A DNA stretch of 41,092 nucleotides from Saccharofermentans sp. Its GTDB lineage: Bacteria; Bacillota; Clostridia; Saccharofermentanales; Saccharofermentanaceae. The notes beneath the pieces are model-generated. The model did not search any database and was not told where the DNA came from. It saw nothing but the letters and a program-made list of their open reading frames with translations. How positions within the stretch are numbered: position 1 is the stretch's first letter; each line of letters opens with the position of its first letter. The stretch spans positions 1 through 41,092 of the forward strand of contig JAKSRJ010000021.1 in NCBI GenBank assembly GCA_024403715.1, given 5' to 3'. Shown piece by piece: positions 15,703 through 25,638 of the stretch. The translations under genes were made by a program, and so were the position numbers.

Positions 15703-16659
15703 TTAGAATTTCAAACAAGCAATCTTGCAGCATATCCATATAATTATCCTGCTTTGAAAACTTCCTTCATTACATAATACCGAAAACACATCATCCTGTA
15801 TGGAATTATCAACATATCGGAGAAGCTTAATGATGGTTATAAATTTGAATCGCGATTTTAAAATACACATATTATATGTAAAGATATAACTATTTGTCGT
15901 GTACCCATTACATTTTAAAAAGGCATGCATATCCATACCAGCTTTAATTCGGCAAATTAGTTCTTCTGTTGATCTTTCTTCACTCTTCAAATATGCCAAC
16001 GAGTCTTTTCTGACTGTAGCCACATATATTATATCTTGAGAAACATAAATAGAATCTGCTAAAGCACCGGCTTTCGCTTGAAAATAAACATCATTGCTCC
16101 ATTTTATTTCTTGAAATCTAATGTTGTTTTCATTTATCAACCGTCTCGAAAAAAAACGTGCCCACACAACCAGCGTTTTCCATCGGACTTCATTTGATAC
16201 AGCACCATCCGAATTTATATATTTAGATATATCAGTCCACGGATCTCTTTCAGACGAAACGCTAATATCATCAGATAGTACAACCGAACGTTGAAAATAA
16301 ATAATATCATCACTAAAATTGACATATTTATTCATCAACTCTGAAATAGCTGGAGTAAAAAAATCATCACTATCTGCAAAAACTAACCATTTGCCTTTAG
16401 CATGTTCAATTCCAACATTTCTTGCGTATCCTGCGCCTCGATCTTCTTTTACAAAATAGATTTCCGTATTGTCACGATCACATCCTGGGAATTTCGCAAA
16501 ATCAACTATTGATGAATCGCTATTATCATCAACAATAATAACTTGAACATCATCTCGATTTGGAATAGATTTTAAACACCGCAAAAGTAAGTCTGGTATA
16601 TTTTTGTGCGGAATTATTATTGAATAGTTATAAGATCTATTCACACGTTGCACTGCCAT
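15703..16659 (-). CDS. Family 2 glycosyltransferase
   Basis: The 318-residue product has a GT-A fold N-terminal domain: SIIIPHKN (13-20), IIVDDNSD (41-48), GAGYARNVGI (75-84) and the metal-binding ADSDDF (95-100). The C-terminal half, with a few hydrophobic segments, would set acceptor choice. It would add one sugar to the lipid-linked repeat on the cytoplasmic face. An AGGTAGG sequence precedes the ATG. It lies between the broken radical SAM gene and a LicD gene in the AT-rich part. Confidence 0.88.
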   Translation of the reverse strand: MAVQRVNRSYNYSIIIPHKNIPDLLLRCLKSIPNRDDVQVIIVDDNSDSSIVDFAKFPGCDRDNTEIYFVKEDRGAGYARNVGIEHAKGKWLVFADSDDFFTPAISELMNKYVNFSDDIIYFQRSVVLSDDISVSSERDPWTDISKYINSDGAVSNEVRWKTLVVWARFFSRRLINENNIRFQEIKWSNDVYFQAKAGALADSIYVSQDIIYVATVRKDSLAYLKSEERSTEELICRIKAGMDMHAFLKCNGYTTNSYIFTYNMCILKSRFKFITIIKLLRYVDNSIQDDVFSVLCNEGSFQSRIIIWICCKIACLKF

Positions 16660-16723
16660 TATTTTATACCTACCTAAGATTTATACTTGATAAAAGCAAA
16701 GTAAACACTTCAATCGAGCCTTA

Positions 16724-17614
16724 CTAAAGCACATAATAATTATCATCTTGATACTGTGAAAAAGAATCAAGATAATCAATATATGAATTCTCTAAATCAT
16801 AAAACACATCACCGTGTTCATTCATTTCCTGAACGCCTATCTCCCATTTCCCATATCTTATCCTTAATATTTCCTCATATCCACAAGGAACAGGAACGCT
16901 TAATCCGTGAAACATATAGTTACTATAGCTTTCGAAATTCTCTCTATTCCAAATATCTTTCAATTTTGTTGTTTCTGAGATTAACCCACACTCTTTAGTA
17001 TCCTGTCTTTTAAATAAACTTAGACAAAAGTTGTAAAAGTGATTGAAATTCTTTTTTCCAAACAAACGAACAATGATACGACTAATACTGTACTTAATCT
17101 TAAAACCCAACTTAGCTACTTCAACTTCCTCATGATAATACTCTGAAATTTTCTCAATACTGTGCATCTTTGATAACAATTTCAAATATAGCCATCGAAT
17201 TATTCTATTATTAGGAACATTATCTAGAGGAAAGATGTCAATAAATATGCCCTGATTAAATCTACATCTTTTTCTCCAATTATCTTTTCTAATTGCAGTC
17301 GTAGAAGTATTACGTATTTTAGCATGTCCATAGCAATACCCCTTATCAGTATCCGGAGTCTGCAAAAAATATGGGGATTCCAACATTTGCCCAGCAACAG
17401 ACAAGAAAATGTCATAATCCTTTCTTGGCATCGCAACATCAATATCATCATCCCAAGGAATAAAATCATTATGTCTCACGGCACCAAGCAACGTACCAGC
17501 AATTGCACAATACGAAAGATTGTGCTTATTGCAAATGTTCATAAAGGCATCAAATAGTTCTATTTCCTTCTCCCATACCTTTTTCCTTTTTTCTGAAACA
17601 ATAAAATCAGCCAT
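16724..17614 (-). CDS. LicD-family phosphotransferase (copy 1)
   Basis: LicD proteins transfer phospho-substituents from CDP donors (phosphocholine, ribitol-P and similar) to glycans. The 296-residue product starts at the ATG at 17614, since GGAGGAG lies at the right distance; an upstream in-frame start is less likely. The signature GTLLGAVRHNDFIPWDDDID sits at about residues 40-59 with the Asp triad. It is one of two LicD genes flanking the IspD-like and SDR genes, so the four probably work together. Confidence 0.9.
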   Translation of the reverse strand: MADFIVSEKRKKVWEKEIELFDAFMNICNKHNLSYCAIAGTLLGAVRHNDFIPWDDDIDVAMPRKDYDIFLSVAGQMLESPYFLQTPDTDKGYCYGHAKIRNTSTTAIRKDNWRKRCRFNQGIFIDIFPLDNVPNNRIIRWLYLKLLSKMHSIEKISEYYHEEVEVAKLGFKIKYSISRIIVRLFGKKNFNHFYNFCLSLFKRQDTKECGLISETTKLKDIWNRENFESYSNYMFHGLSVPVPCGYEEILRIRYGKWEIGVQEMNEHGDVFYDLENSYIDYLDSFSQYQDDNYYVL

Positions 17615-17664
17615 TCTTCTCTCCTCCAAAAAAAGAACAAAAACTATAGTCCATTCTAGATAAA

Positions 17665-18714
17665 CTACTTCAAATCTGGTAGCATTCTTCTATACATTTC
17701 AGACAATCCATATCTAGGAGTCCAACCTAAACGAAGGATTTTATCAGCACTCAACCGCATTTTTGTATCCGCTGCATACCCATAATTACTTGCATTTGAA
17801 ATATCAAATACAACATCAGAACACCCATTTGAAAACTCATTTGCTACTAGCACAGCCATCTCAGTAATAGTCATAGTAGTGTCTTCATTAACAAGTGTGT
17901 ACGTCTCTCCGTTACAACCTGACTTCAACAACAAAAATATTCCTTCGATTACATCTGCAGTATAGCAATAATTCCCCACAGACTGCCCCACTGTATGAAG
18001 AACAATATTCTCTCCTTTAACTGCACTCCTCAAAAATTGTGCAAAAACTCTATTCTCGATTTCAGAAACACCTGCTCCAAAAGTCTGAGCTAATCTTGCT
18101 ACCTTAACAGGAACCCCAAACTGCTCACTGTAAAGTTTACACATTAATTCTGCAACACGTTTACCTTCAGGGTAGCAGCTTCGTTTCTCCTCCAAATCTA
18201 CAAAGCCCAGATCACTTTCCTTTAAACGTTTATCATTTGCAATCTGTCCAAAAGCCTCCATGGATGATAGATAAACAATACCTTTTACATTGCACGTCTT
18301 CCCAAAATCCAATATGTTTTTTGTCCCCATATATATACTATCCAAAACATCTACTGGATTTGTAATAAAAAATCTTGAGGCTGTAGAATTAGCTGTATGA
18401 ATAATATAATCACAAGAAAATGCTTCTCTTAGAGGGTCTCGAATATCACAATATATAAACTTTATATTTTCATTCAACAGACCAGCGGCTATCTCTTCTT
18501 TAAAAACTGAATTAACTTTTTCTTCACTACGCGCCAACGCATAAATACGAATTTTATTTTCTGAAATTGAATTATGATGTAGAAAACTCTTTATACAAAG
18601 AGATCCCAAAAGACCCGTTGCCCCTGTAACAAGAAATGTACTTCCACTAAAACCGTTTTCAATAAGGTAAGTCGACAATCTCTGTAAATCTTCTTTTAAA
18701 AACTCTGAAGCCAT
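17665..18714 (-). CDS. NAD-dependent epimerase/dehydratase (extended SDR)
   Basis: The 349-residue product, taken from the ATG at 18714, has an N-terminal Rossmann motif TGATGLLGS, a catalytic SSMEAFG segment and YPEGKR (the YxxxK motif). It is the size of sugar-nucleotide epimerases or dehydratases. It starts 2 bases after the IspD-like stop, with a weak ribosome binding site, so translation is probably coupled. The pairing suggests it acts on a CDP-linked sugar or polyol made by that enzyme; its exact reaction cannot be read from sequence. Confidence 0.88.
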   Translation of the reverse strand: MASEFLKEDLQRLSTYLIENGFSGSTFLVTGATGLLGSLCIKSFLHHNSISENKIRIYALARSEEKVNSVFKEEIAAGLLNENIKFIYCDIRDPLREAFSCDYIIHTANSTASRFFITNPVDVLDSIYMGTKNILDFGKTCNVKGIVYLSSMEAFGQIANDKRLKESDLGFVDLEEKRSCYPEGKRVAELMCKLYSEQFGVPVKVARLAQTFGAGVSEIENRVFAQFLRSAVKGENIVLHTVGQSVGNYCYTADVIEGIFLLLKSGCNGETYTLVNEDTTMTITEMAVLVANEFSNGCSDVVFDISNASNYGYAADTKMRLSADKILRLGWTPRYGLSEMYRRMLPDLK

Positions 18715-18716
18715 AA

Positions 18717-19442
18717 TTATATACCGTATAGTTGTGAATTCTCTCTCGCATCCAACAATGCTCTGCAAGCATAAAAATCTGAAGGAGTTGTTACTTTAAT
18801 GTTTTCCGATGGTCCTTCGACAGTATGAACGCTATATCCATAGTGCAACATCATACTTGTTGAATCAATAAAAGAATAGAAACCATCTTCCTGTGCTTGT
18901 TTATGAGTGCTTAATATATCTTTTACATAAAACGACTGAGGAGCTCTTGCTAACTTACAATCTGTTCTCGAAAAGGTATCTTTTATCGTAGATCCATCGG
19001 ATTCTGTTCTTATAATTGTTTCAATTGCTGGTGCTACTGTAATGGCAGAACCATAGTCATGAACCCCCTTAATGCAATTCGAAATCGTTTTTTCATCAAT
19101 AAGAGGTCTTACGCCATCATGAATCAAAACAACATCGCATGAACTCTTTGTATTTTTGGACACCTCAACCAATCCGTTATATTGCGATTCAAGTGCACTT
19201 TTACCACCAGGAACAATCCATTTAACTTTACTTAAATTATATTTCTGAACTAAACCTTTCATATAATCAAGCCACTCTTGAACAATTACCACACAAATCG
19301 CATCAATCTCAGGGTGATTTTCAAAATGCTCAAGTGTATATACAATAATCGGTTTTCCGTGTATCTCAAGAAACTGTTTTGGAATAGCATTTGAATTCAT
19401 TCTATTTCCTACTCCACCAGCAAAAATCAAACCATAATTCAT
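18717..19442 (-). CDS. IspD-like cytidylyltransferase for a CDP-activated donor
   Basis: The 241-residue product is of the IspD/TarI family: FAGGVGNRMNS near the N terminus binds CTP, followed by PKQFLEIHGKP, a QYNGL region and IHDGVRPLI. The ATG at 19442 follows GAGG. Position between two LicD genes and next to an SDR argues that it activates an alditol or sugar phosphate for a LicD transferase, rather than serving isoprenoid synthesis. Ribitol-5-phosphate, as in TarI, is one option. Confidence 0.87.
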   Translation of the reverse strand: MNYGLIFAGGVGNRMNSNAIPKQFLEIHGKPIIVYTLEHFENHPEIDAICVVIVQEWLDYMKGLVQKYNLSKVKWIVPGGKSALESQYNGLVEVSKNTKSSCDVVLIHDGVRPLIDEKTISNCIKGVHDYGSAITVAPAIETIIRTESDGSTIKDTFSRTDCKLARAPQSFYVKDILSTHKQAQEDGFYSFIDSTSMMLHYGYSVHTVEGPSENIKVTTPSDFYACRALLDARENSQLYGI

Positions 19443-19466
19443 AATTTTCCTCGTTACCAACTATAT

Positions 19467-20255
19467 TTAATTAATTACAACTTCGCTATAATCTGGTAAA
19501 TGTCCCCATTTTCTTGGAGTCATATAGTCGTCACCAAAAACCATTTTCAAAAATCCCTCGTAATCTTTTGGTCCCATAAACATATGTGTCTCGAATGCAT
19601 AATCATCTAAGTCATCAAAAAACTTTTTGGGATATATACAGATTTTTCCAACGTCAAGCGCATAATACTCTGATGTTGATTTATTCCCAAACATACAGAT
19701 TGTATTTACAATCAAATTATCTATCAACAATTGAATCCTTTTCGGTAACTTAGTCAATAGGCGATGAACCAACTTACCTTTTGATGTATTCGAATTCAAA
19801 TATCTGCATCGATAAGTTTTTAACAGCAAGAAAGAATAGTCTTGCATCTTTCTTAATGCCTTAGTTTTAGCTGCATCTGTATAAACAAAAATATCTATCC
19901 ATATTCCCTGATGCATATTTAAGGATTCCATTCCTAGTTCATACATTATAGAATTATTTCTTCTTATCTTATACATTGCAAATGGCATTTCAATATCTGT
20001 CTCTGGCATTTGCAAAAAATACTTCTCGTTTGACAGGAAATCCTTAACTTTACGAAAATCACCAATGCTCATAAAAACATCAATGTCATCATCCCAAGGT
20101 ATAAAACCATGATGACGTATCGCCCCAAGCATAGTTCCACCAATCATAGAATAATGCGCACCATGAATTCTACAAACAGAATCCAAGAATGCCATCATTT
20201 TTAATTCCTCTTCGTGAATCTCATCTAATGTTGCCACTACTACTTTCTTCCTCAA
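19467..20255 (-). CDS. LicD-family phosphotransferase (copy 2)
   Basis: The 262-residue product carries the LicD signature GGTMLGAIRHHGFIPWDDDI at about residues 39-58 and a YPKKF region later on. It shares the family core with the copy at 16724-17614 but differs enough that the two probably act on different acceptor sugars. It overlaps the upstream gene by 4 bases (ATGA) and precedes the IspD-like gene by 24 bases. Confidence 0.9.
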   Translation of the reverse strand: MRKKVVVATLDEIHEEELKMMAFLDSVCRIHGAHYSMIGGTMLGAIRHHGFIPWDDDIDVFMSIGDFRKVKDFLSNEKYFLQMPETDIEMPFAMYKIRRNNSIMYELGMESLNMHQGIWIDIFVYTDAAKTKALRKMQDYSFLLLKTYRCRYLNSNTSKGKLVHRLLTKLPKRIQLLIDNLIVNTICMFGNKSTSEYYALDVGKICIYPKKFFDDLDDYAFETHMFMGPKDYEGFLKMVFGDDYMTPRKWGHLPDYSEVVIN

Positions 20256-21178
20256 TGAAATACTTTCTTAATTATGCACCAAAACAAGTTAACTAAATTC
20301 CCCAACGAAACATGGCTATGATTTTTTAAATCAATTACCTCATAATGATTACTAGAATTATAAGTGTGGATACCTACATAATGTTTTTTTCCATCAATAC
20401 TAATATTATTAACATTAATATCAGCAATGCCTTGTTCTACAAATTCTTTATGATTAAGAACACTTATCTCTCTAAAATGAAGCGACTTTCCATATCCATC
20501 GCTACAGTCCTGAGCAACACGAATCAATTTGTTCTCAGCCATAAAAATCTTTCCTGCCAATCTTGAATCCGATGATGATGCAACTACTGGATTTTTACAA
20601 TGTGGAATCCATTCGTCTCCTTCATGTATAAAAATCTCAAGTGTATTAGAATGGTATCCTTTCTTCAGTTTTTGAGTAAAAAGGTATTCTTGATTTTGAT
20701 GCTTAATAATTACAGAATCTACGCAACGTTGACCAGTCATCCATGATTCTACTTTTTCCCAACAGTCAGGAAAATGAGTGGCTTGCAATATAGGGATTTC
20801 CTTACCTTCAGAGTACTCTGGAATCATATACCACTCCTTATCGACCTTACAAATACAAGGGAATGACAAATGATAAGGCGCTTCATAAGCAGTCTTCATT
20901 TTCCCTATCTTTCCATCAAAAATTTCACGGTATCCAATGACTCCTTTACCTCTAAAGCGATCAAACATCTCAAAAAACAGATAATCTATATTTTCTACTG
21001 AAACAATAAATGGATCAGCGCACCAATAACGAAAGCTATTTGGAATAACTATAAACTTTTCTTTGATTCCACCAATCTGATAAAGTCGATCTTTACCCAA
21101 AGGTCGTATGGCAATGTTCCACTCCTCACGAATAAGTTGCTGTCGTAATTTATGTAGTAGTTTAATTTCAAATTCCAT
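20252..21178 (-). CDS. GINT1-like (glucosamine inositolphosphorylceramide transferase-like) beta-propeller protein
   Basis: The 308-residue product resembles the beta-propeller domain annotated as glucosamine inositolphosphorylceramide transferase-like. Visible features are EEWNIAIRP, WCADPFIVSVENIDYLFFE, HLSFPCICK and YMIPEYSE. In bacteria this domain occurs in polysaccharide clusters, often near formyl- or aminotransferases; its reaction there is not settled. The ATG at 21178 lacks a good ribosome binding site; a TTG at 21214 would overlap the upstream gene. It overlaps the LicD gene by 4 bases. Confidence 0.75.
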   Translation of the reverse strand: MEFEIKLLHKLRQQLIREEWNIAIRPLGKDRLYQIGGIKEKFIVIPNSFRYWCADPFIVSVENIDYLFFEMFDRFRGKGVIGYREIFDGKIGKMKTAYEAPYHLSFPCICKVDKEWYMIPEYSEGKEIPILQATHFPDCWEKVESWMTGQRCVDSVIIKHQNQEYLFTQKLKKGYHSNTLEIFIHEGDEWIPHCKNPVVASSSDSRLAGKIFMAENKLIRVAQDCSDGYGKSLHFREISVLNHKEFVEQGIADINVNNISIDGKKHYVGIHTYNSSNHYEVIDLKNHSHVSLGNLVNLFWCIIKKVFH

Positions 21179-21192
21179 TGCTGTTTGAGTTT

Positions 21193-21954
21193 TCAGTAAA
21201 CATCCGTCTTCCAACTAGGAATGTACTCAGGGCGTAAATGACTTTTATAAACAATCTTGCATCCGACCTTCCTCTTTCTATTATAAAAAGGACATTTCTC
21301 ACTATGAAACACAAGTAAAAGAGGAAATACTCTTGGCACACATCTCGCACATTCTTTTTCCATTTTTCCAAAAACCAAATACCTGCCATACTTTGAAAGA
21401 CGACGAACTAGATAGTAATTGCCAAAAATCTTAACAAAGCCATATTCCCCATTTAATCTATTCTTAGTCCACCAATTAAAATAGTCAAGCGAGATTGGAG
21501 TCGGTTCCTCTTTCTCATAAGCAAGGACAGAAAATAACCTTGTGTATTGAATGCAATAATCTTTCCATCCAAGTTTTTTATATTGTGGGTATGATTTATT
21601 GTTAGGGTAGTTATATATAATGACAGACGCGTCAATCGAATTTATCACAGGAAGTGTCATTTCTACAAACAATCCCTGTTTACGATACATTTCTCTTACA
21701 GCGGTGTCTGATGGCTGATAAGCAATAATTCCGTTTATATCGTTCCGCCAAAATGCACGTGCCCCCGCCGGGGTTTCACCATCATAAGCAATTACAATAA
21801 TTGAATCACCATAGATATTATCAAGAAATTTCAATTTAAAGTCTTCATACTCCATATGAGTCTTAGAAAATACTTCTTGTTGAACAAAAATGAAATCTTT
21901 AATTTCTTTTTCTGAAATTTGAGAAGTATTAATTACTTTAATTCCATATTTCAT
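21193..21954 (-). CDS. GNAT-family N-acyltransferase
   Basis: The 253-residue product has a GNAT core in its first 150 residues: IIVIAYDGETPAGARAFW, then TAVREMYRKQGLFVEMT, which matches the acyl-CoA binding loop (R/Q-x-x-G). The C-terminal 100 residues are basic and specific to this protein. It would acylate an amino sugar of the repeat unit or its precursor. The gene lies between the flippase and the GINT1-like gene. Confidence 0.8.
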   Translation of the reverse strand: MKYGIKVINTSQISEKEIKDFIFVQQEVFSKTHMEYEDFKLKFLDNIYGDSIIVIAYDGETPAGARAFWRNDINGIIAYQPSDTAVREMYRKQGLFVEMTLPVINSIDASVIIYNYPNNKSYPQYKKLGWKDYCIQYTRLFSVLAYEKEEPTPISLDYFNWWTKNRLNGEYGFVKIFGNYYLVRRLSKYGRYLVFGKMEKECARCVPRVFPLLLVFHSEKCPFYNRKRKVGCKIVYKSHLRPEYIPSWKTDVY

Positions 21955-21992
21955 TCATTAATCTCCGTTATACTATCACAATCAATGAGTAT

Positions 21993-23465
21993 TCACTTTC
22001 TTTTTCTTTGGATTAACTTTTTACTCAAAAATAAAGATTTAAAGATATCTACAATATACTCAAATTCATCGATTTTCAAAAACGCTGAAACACTAACATA
22101 AAAAGTAAAACCTACTATTATTTGAATTGTCACAGTTAACCAATTGCTAAGATTAAGGAATCTAAACACGAAAACAACAACAGCCATTATCACCGCTAGA
22201 CTACTGCTCTGTACAATATCTTTCAATTGCTGGAATAAACCATAATCTAAATCTTTCTTAATTTGAATAGTATTGACGATAATATATGCCAACGTAGAAA
22301 GTAGAATACTTATTGCAATTCCAATAATTCCACCAAAATACATACATATAATTAATAAAGTAATGTTTATCACTTTTTTTATCATATCAATTTTCAAGTA
22401 TAATCCACTTCTTCCAGTCGCAGTATATACATTTTGATTTAATACATTTATCGCAGTAAAGTTATTCCTAATGCAAAAAATGTACATAAATGGAAGACAA
22501 GGGAGCCATTTGTCTGTCAATATAATAGAAACTAATGGTTCGGCACATGCCATCAATCCAAAATTTATAGGCGATAGCACATACATAGAGATTCGAATGG
22601 AGCGCCTCAACATCTGTTTTAAACTACTCTTATTATCTTGCGTCTTCGACAATGATGGTAAAATGACTGCATTTATTGCAGCTTCAATACTACTAGTCAA
22701 TGTATCTGGAAAAAGATTACCCTTATCGTAATATCCCAAATCCTTTGCTGAATACACTTTGCCGATAATTAATGCTCGAATCTTATCAACAATTGTATTA
22801 GTTAGACTGATTACAAGAAATTTCCAACCAAAAGACAACAAATCCTTCAATTTATTAAAAGAAAAAACAGCCTTTGGTCTCCACCTCACTACAATCCACA
22901 ATACTACAGTATCAACAGAATTATTAATTAAATTCTGTAGTACTAACGCCCAGACACCATAACCTTTATAGGCGAGAATGATTCCAGCACAGGCTGATAA
23001 TACCGTTCCAATTGATGTAGCATAGAAAAACAAACGAAAAAGCATATTGCGAGATACATATGCTTTTTGTACTGCTTTAACGCCAAAAACTAAAACATTT
23101 AAACCGATTACTCTAATAACTGCAGTTAAATCCTGATTGTTATAAAATCCAGCAACAAAAGGTGCACAAATAAAAACAACCAAATATATCGATATACTCA
23201 TCAAAATGTTGAAATAAAAGAAAGAAGAAAAATCAACATCATCAACATTTTTCTTCTGAATCAACCTTTTATTCATACCACTATCAATCAGCGGCTCCAA
23301 AAAGCTAGTGAGTACTGTTGCCATTGCCACCAATCCATAAACCTCTGGATCTAATAAACGCGCCAATACAATGGTAACAACCAAAGATACTCCTTTGGCA
23401 CCAAAACGCTCCAAAAGTTGCCAAACTATTCCAGCCGCAGCTTTTTCCCTAATAGCGTTTCCCAT
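21993..23465 (-). CDS. wzx: Wzx-type polysaccharide flippase
   Basis: The 490-residue hydrophobic protein of the MOP/polysaccharide-synthesis family has about 12-14 membrane segments. It flips the undecaprenyl-linked repeat across the membrane. The N-terminal IVWQLLERFGAKGVSLVVTI and the GLVAMATV region are typical. The ATG at 23465 is chosen over an upstream TTG because GGGAG precedes it. With the Wzy-like gene at 28897 it defines a Wzx/Wzy-dependent pathway. Confidence 0.92.
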   Translation of the reverse strand: MGNAIREKAAAGIVWQLLERFGAKGVSLVVTIVLARLLDPEVYGLVAMATVLTSFLEPLIDSGMNKRLIQKKNVDDVDFSSFFYFNILMSISIYLVVFICAPFVAGFYNNQDLTAVIRVIGLNVLVFGVKAVQKAYVSRNMLFRLFFYATSIGTVLSACAGIILAYKGYGVWALVLQNLINNSVDTVVLWIVVRWRPKAVFSFNKLKDLLSFGWKFLVISLTNTIVDKIRALIIGKVYSAKDLGYYDKGNLFPDTLTSSIEAAINAVILPSLSKTQDNKSSLKQMLRRSIRISMYVLSPINFGLMACAEPLVSIILTDKWLPCLPFMYIFCIRNNFTAINVLNQNVYTATGRSGLYLKIDMIKKVINITLLIICMYFGGIIGIAISILLSTLAYIIVNTIQIKKDLDYGLFQQLKDIVQSSSLAVIMAVVVFVFRFLNLSNWLTVTIQIIVGFTFYVSVSAFLKIDEFEYIVDIFKSLFLSKKLIQRKRK

Positions 23466-23489
23466 CAAATACTCCCTCTTAATAATACG

Positions 23490-24332
23490 CTATCTAAAAC
23501 GTGGATTCATCCTAACAAAAAGTTTAAAAACTCGAATTTCAAACATAAGAATCTTCTTATTACAATACTTACTTCTCTCAAAATAAGACAAAGCCTCATC
23601 TAAAACATTCATTACCTTTTTATCTTTTCTACAATAAAACCAAAGCGCTACGTAAAGATAAGCGGCATCCATATTTACATCGCCGTATCTCATATTTTCC
23701 ACATCAATCACTATAGCGTCAGTATCTTTGCACATAATATTTGCCAAATGTAAATCACCGTGTGAAATGTAAAATTCCGGCATCGGTAACAGTCTAAATT
23801 TAAATGGTAATGCAAGTAAATATCCAGAATAACCAAGAAAATATTCGCGAATTGTTACTCTCCAATTAGGACCCCCCCACCAACCTCTTGACATCATCAA
23901 TTTTGTATAGTGCATTCTAAACAAGCGATCCCATTCTGCGGTTTCGAGTTGTAAATTCTGAGAGTTTAGTTTCTCAATCATATCTGTAAAACTCAGAAAT
24001 GCTGTTTTAATCATTTGTGGCAATGCATCACTACCATCTTCGATAAGTTGCCTTAAACTCTTATAATCAGACATAAAATCTGATGCGATATAATCCTTGT
24101 CGTCACCACTATCAATCAAATAAACCTTTCGGCCTAATGCATTAAATATTTCTTTTTCTCGCTCTATTTTTTTAAGACCATTTTCATCCGAATCCAACTG
24201 ATGTTTTATGAAAATGTGTGTTCCTTCAGGAAGGAATGCAGAATAATACCGCCTATCTTTCCTTTCGCTAACATCGAGAACTTCAATGTCAATCAATCTT
24301 GCCTCAAGCATTCTTTGTTCGAATGAGTACAT
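23490..24332 (-). CDS. APH/choline-kinase-fold phosphotransferase
   Basis: The 280-residue product has the aminoglycoside phosphotransferase fold: an N lobe with GTHIFIKHQ (Lys for ATP), then Brenner's motif ISHGDLHLANIM with catalytic Asp, then IVIDVENMRYGD with the metal-binding Asp. The start is taken at the ATG at 24332; a GTG 5 codons upstream is also open. In a polysaccharide cluster such kinases can phosphorylate choline, ethanolamine or a sugar. With two LicD genes nearby, a role in making a phospho-donor precursor is plausible. Confidence 0.82.
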   Translation of the reverse strand: MYSFEQRMLEARLIDIEVLDVSERKDRRYYSAFLPEGTHIFIKHQLDSDENGLKKIEREKEIFNALGRKVYLIDSGDDKDYIASDFMSDYKSLRQLIEDGSDALPQMIKTAFLSFTDMIEKLNSQNLQLETAEWDRLFRMHYTKLMMSRGWWGGPNWRVTIREYFLGYSGYLLALPFKFRLLPMPEFYISHGDLHLANIMCKDTDAIVIDVENMRYGDVNMDAAYLYVALWFYCRKDKKVMNVLDEALSYFERSKYCNKKILMFEIRVFKLFVRMNPRFR

Positions 24333-24361
24333 TCCTATTCCATCCACTTGATTTATAAAAA

Positions 24362-25558
24362 TTATATATCACTAATATAGTCATCTACATATTCTAAAGT
24401 TCTGTTCTTAAGATTCTGAAGGGATGCCTTTTGATTGATAGTTTTTTCAGAATTACTAATAGCTCTTTCCACTGCATCAACTATATTTTCAGCCGTAATT
24501 TTTTCATGTTGCAAAAAATACTCACTAATCCTCGCCATCTCAGCAAAATAAACCAACTTTTTACTCCACACCATTGCCGCAACAGGAATATTAAGTGCAT
24601 AAGCTGAAATTGCAGCATGCATCCTTCCTGCAATAATTGCTTTAAACTCGCTCAGTCTACTTACATATTCTTCAGAGTTTTGGTGAATCTGCAATAAATA
24701 ATCATCGGAATTTAATCCCATTTTTTGGAGAATTTTTACTCCAAACTCATAGTCACTTTGCATTCCATTACAGAAAAAGCACCACTTATGGCCACGTCGC
24801 GATAACTCCATCGCTATATTCATATATAAATCCAGCAACTCCGATTCTTCTAAGTAGTGCTCACCATATTGGAGAAATTGAGTACCTTGAAGCAAATTAA
24901 TACCTATTGTATCTTTTGGGATGGAAGATGGCTTTTCGTATACCTCCTTCAACCACCACACTGGGTCAGCAACTAAATCAGTTTTAATTGAATCGGAGGT
25001 CACAAAGTGGTTTTGAAGTTTATATATATCGTCTCTAGTCGTAATACATTTAATAGTAGAGTGGTTTATTGTATTTATCAAATGAATACAACGCTGATCT
25101 TTTTCATTGTACTGCTCAATTCCTATAGCATTCAACATCACCGGGAGATTTAGTTCTTTAGCTACTTCTAATAAACATTCAGTATAAAAACTGTGATCCT
25201 GAGTTTCATACTTAAGTACCCCACCACCAGCAACTAGAACAGCATCTATTTCACAAAGGCTTTTTCTGTAATAATCCTTTAAATATATGTTAAACCATAG
25301 TTTTCGACTCCAATATTTCAACTGTCCACATATTGGACTAGTAAAGGAGAACGTATGGAACGGTGCACCCATAAACATTCTCAATTTCCAAAAAAAATTA
25401 TACTGAATAGAAGACAATATATAGTCTGGACTCCAATCCATACGCACTGTTTGAACTCTGTTGTTTCTTTCGCATATCCAACACGAAACATCTATCAAAA
25501 GAATATCTCCAATATTATTTAAAGATTTATCCCAGCCAACCACAGCAATTTTTTTCAT
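24362..25558 (-). CDS. Polysaccharide pyruvyl transferase family protein
   Basis: The 398-residue product matches the CsaB/PssM-type family that adds ketal pyruvate from PEP to sugars: NIGDILL near the N terminus, VAGGGVLKY, RDDIY and IAGRMHAAISAYALNIPVAA near the C terminus. Pyruvylation gives the polymer negative charge and can bind surface-layer proteins. It lies after a run of glycosyltransferases and 30 bases before the APH-type gene. Confidence 0.88.
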   Translation of the reverse strand: MKKIAVVGWDKSLNNIGDILLIDVSCWICERNNRVQTVRMDWSPDYILSSIQYNFFWKLRMFMGAPFHTFSFTSPICGQLKYWSRKLWFNIYLKDYYRKSLCEIDAVLVAGGGVLKYETQDHSFYTECLLEVAKELNLPVMLNAIGIEQYNEKDQRCIHLINTINHSTIKCITTRDDIYKLQNHFVTSDSIKTDLVADPVWWLKEVYEKPSSIPKDTIGINLLQGTQFLQYGEHYLEESELLDLYMNIAMELSRRGHKWCFFCNGMQSDYEFGVKILQKMGLNSDDYLLQIHQNSEEYVSRLSEFKAIIAGRMHAAISAYALNIPVAAMVWSKKLVYFAEMARISEYFLQHEKITAENIVDAVERAISNSEKTINQKASLQNLKNRTLEYVDDYISDI

Positions 25559-25638
25559 AACACAAATTGATTATTTATTCAAAACATTAATTTCGTTCAA
25601 ACTACAATCTATCCGATACTTAAAATAACCATTGCACT

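Noticed and set aside
18717..19442. The IspD-like gene as the isoprenoid pathway enzyme
   Set aside because: It is embedded between LicD and SDR genes in the AT-rich polysaccharide region, which favours a CDP-donor role, though sequence alone cannot exclude the other.
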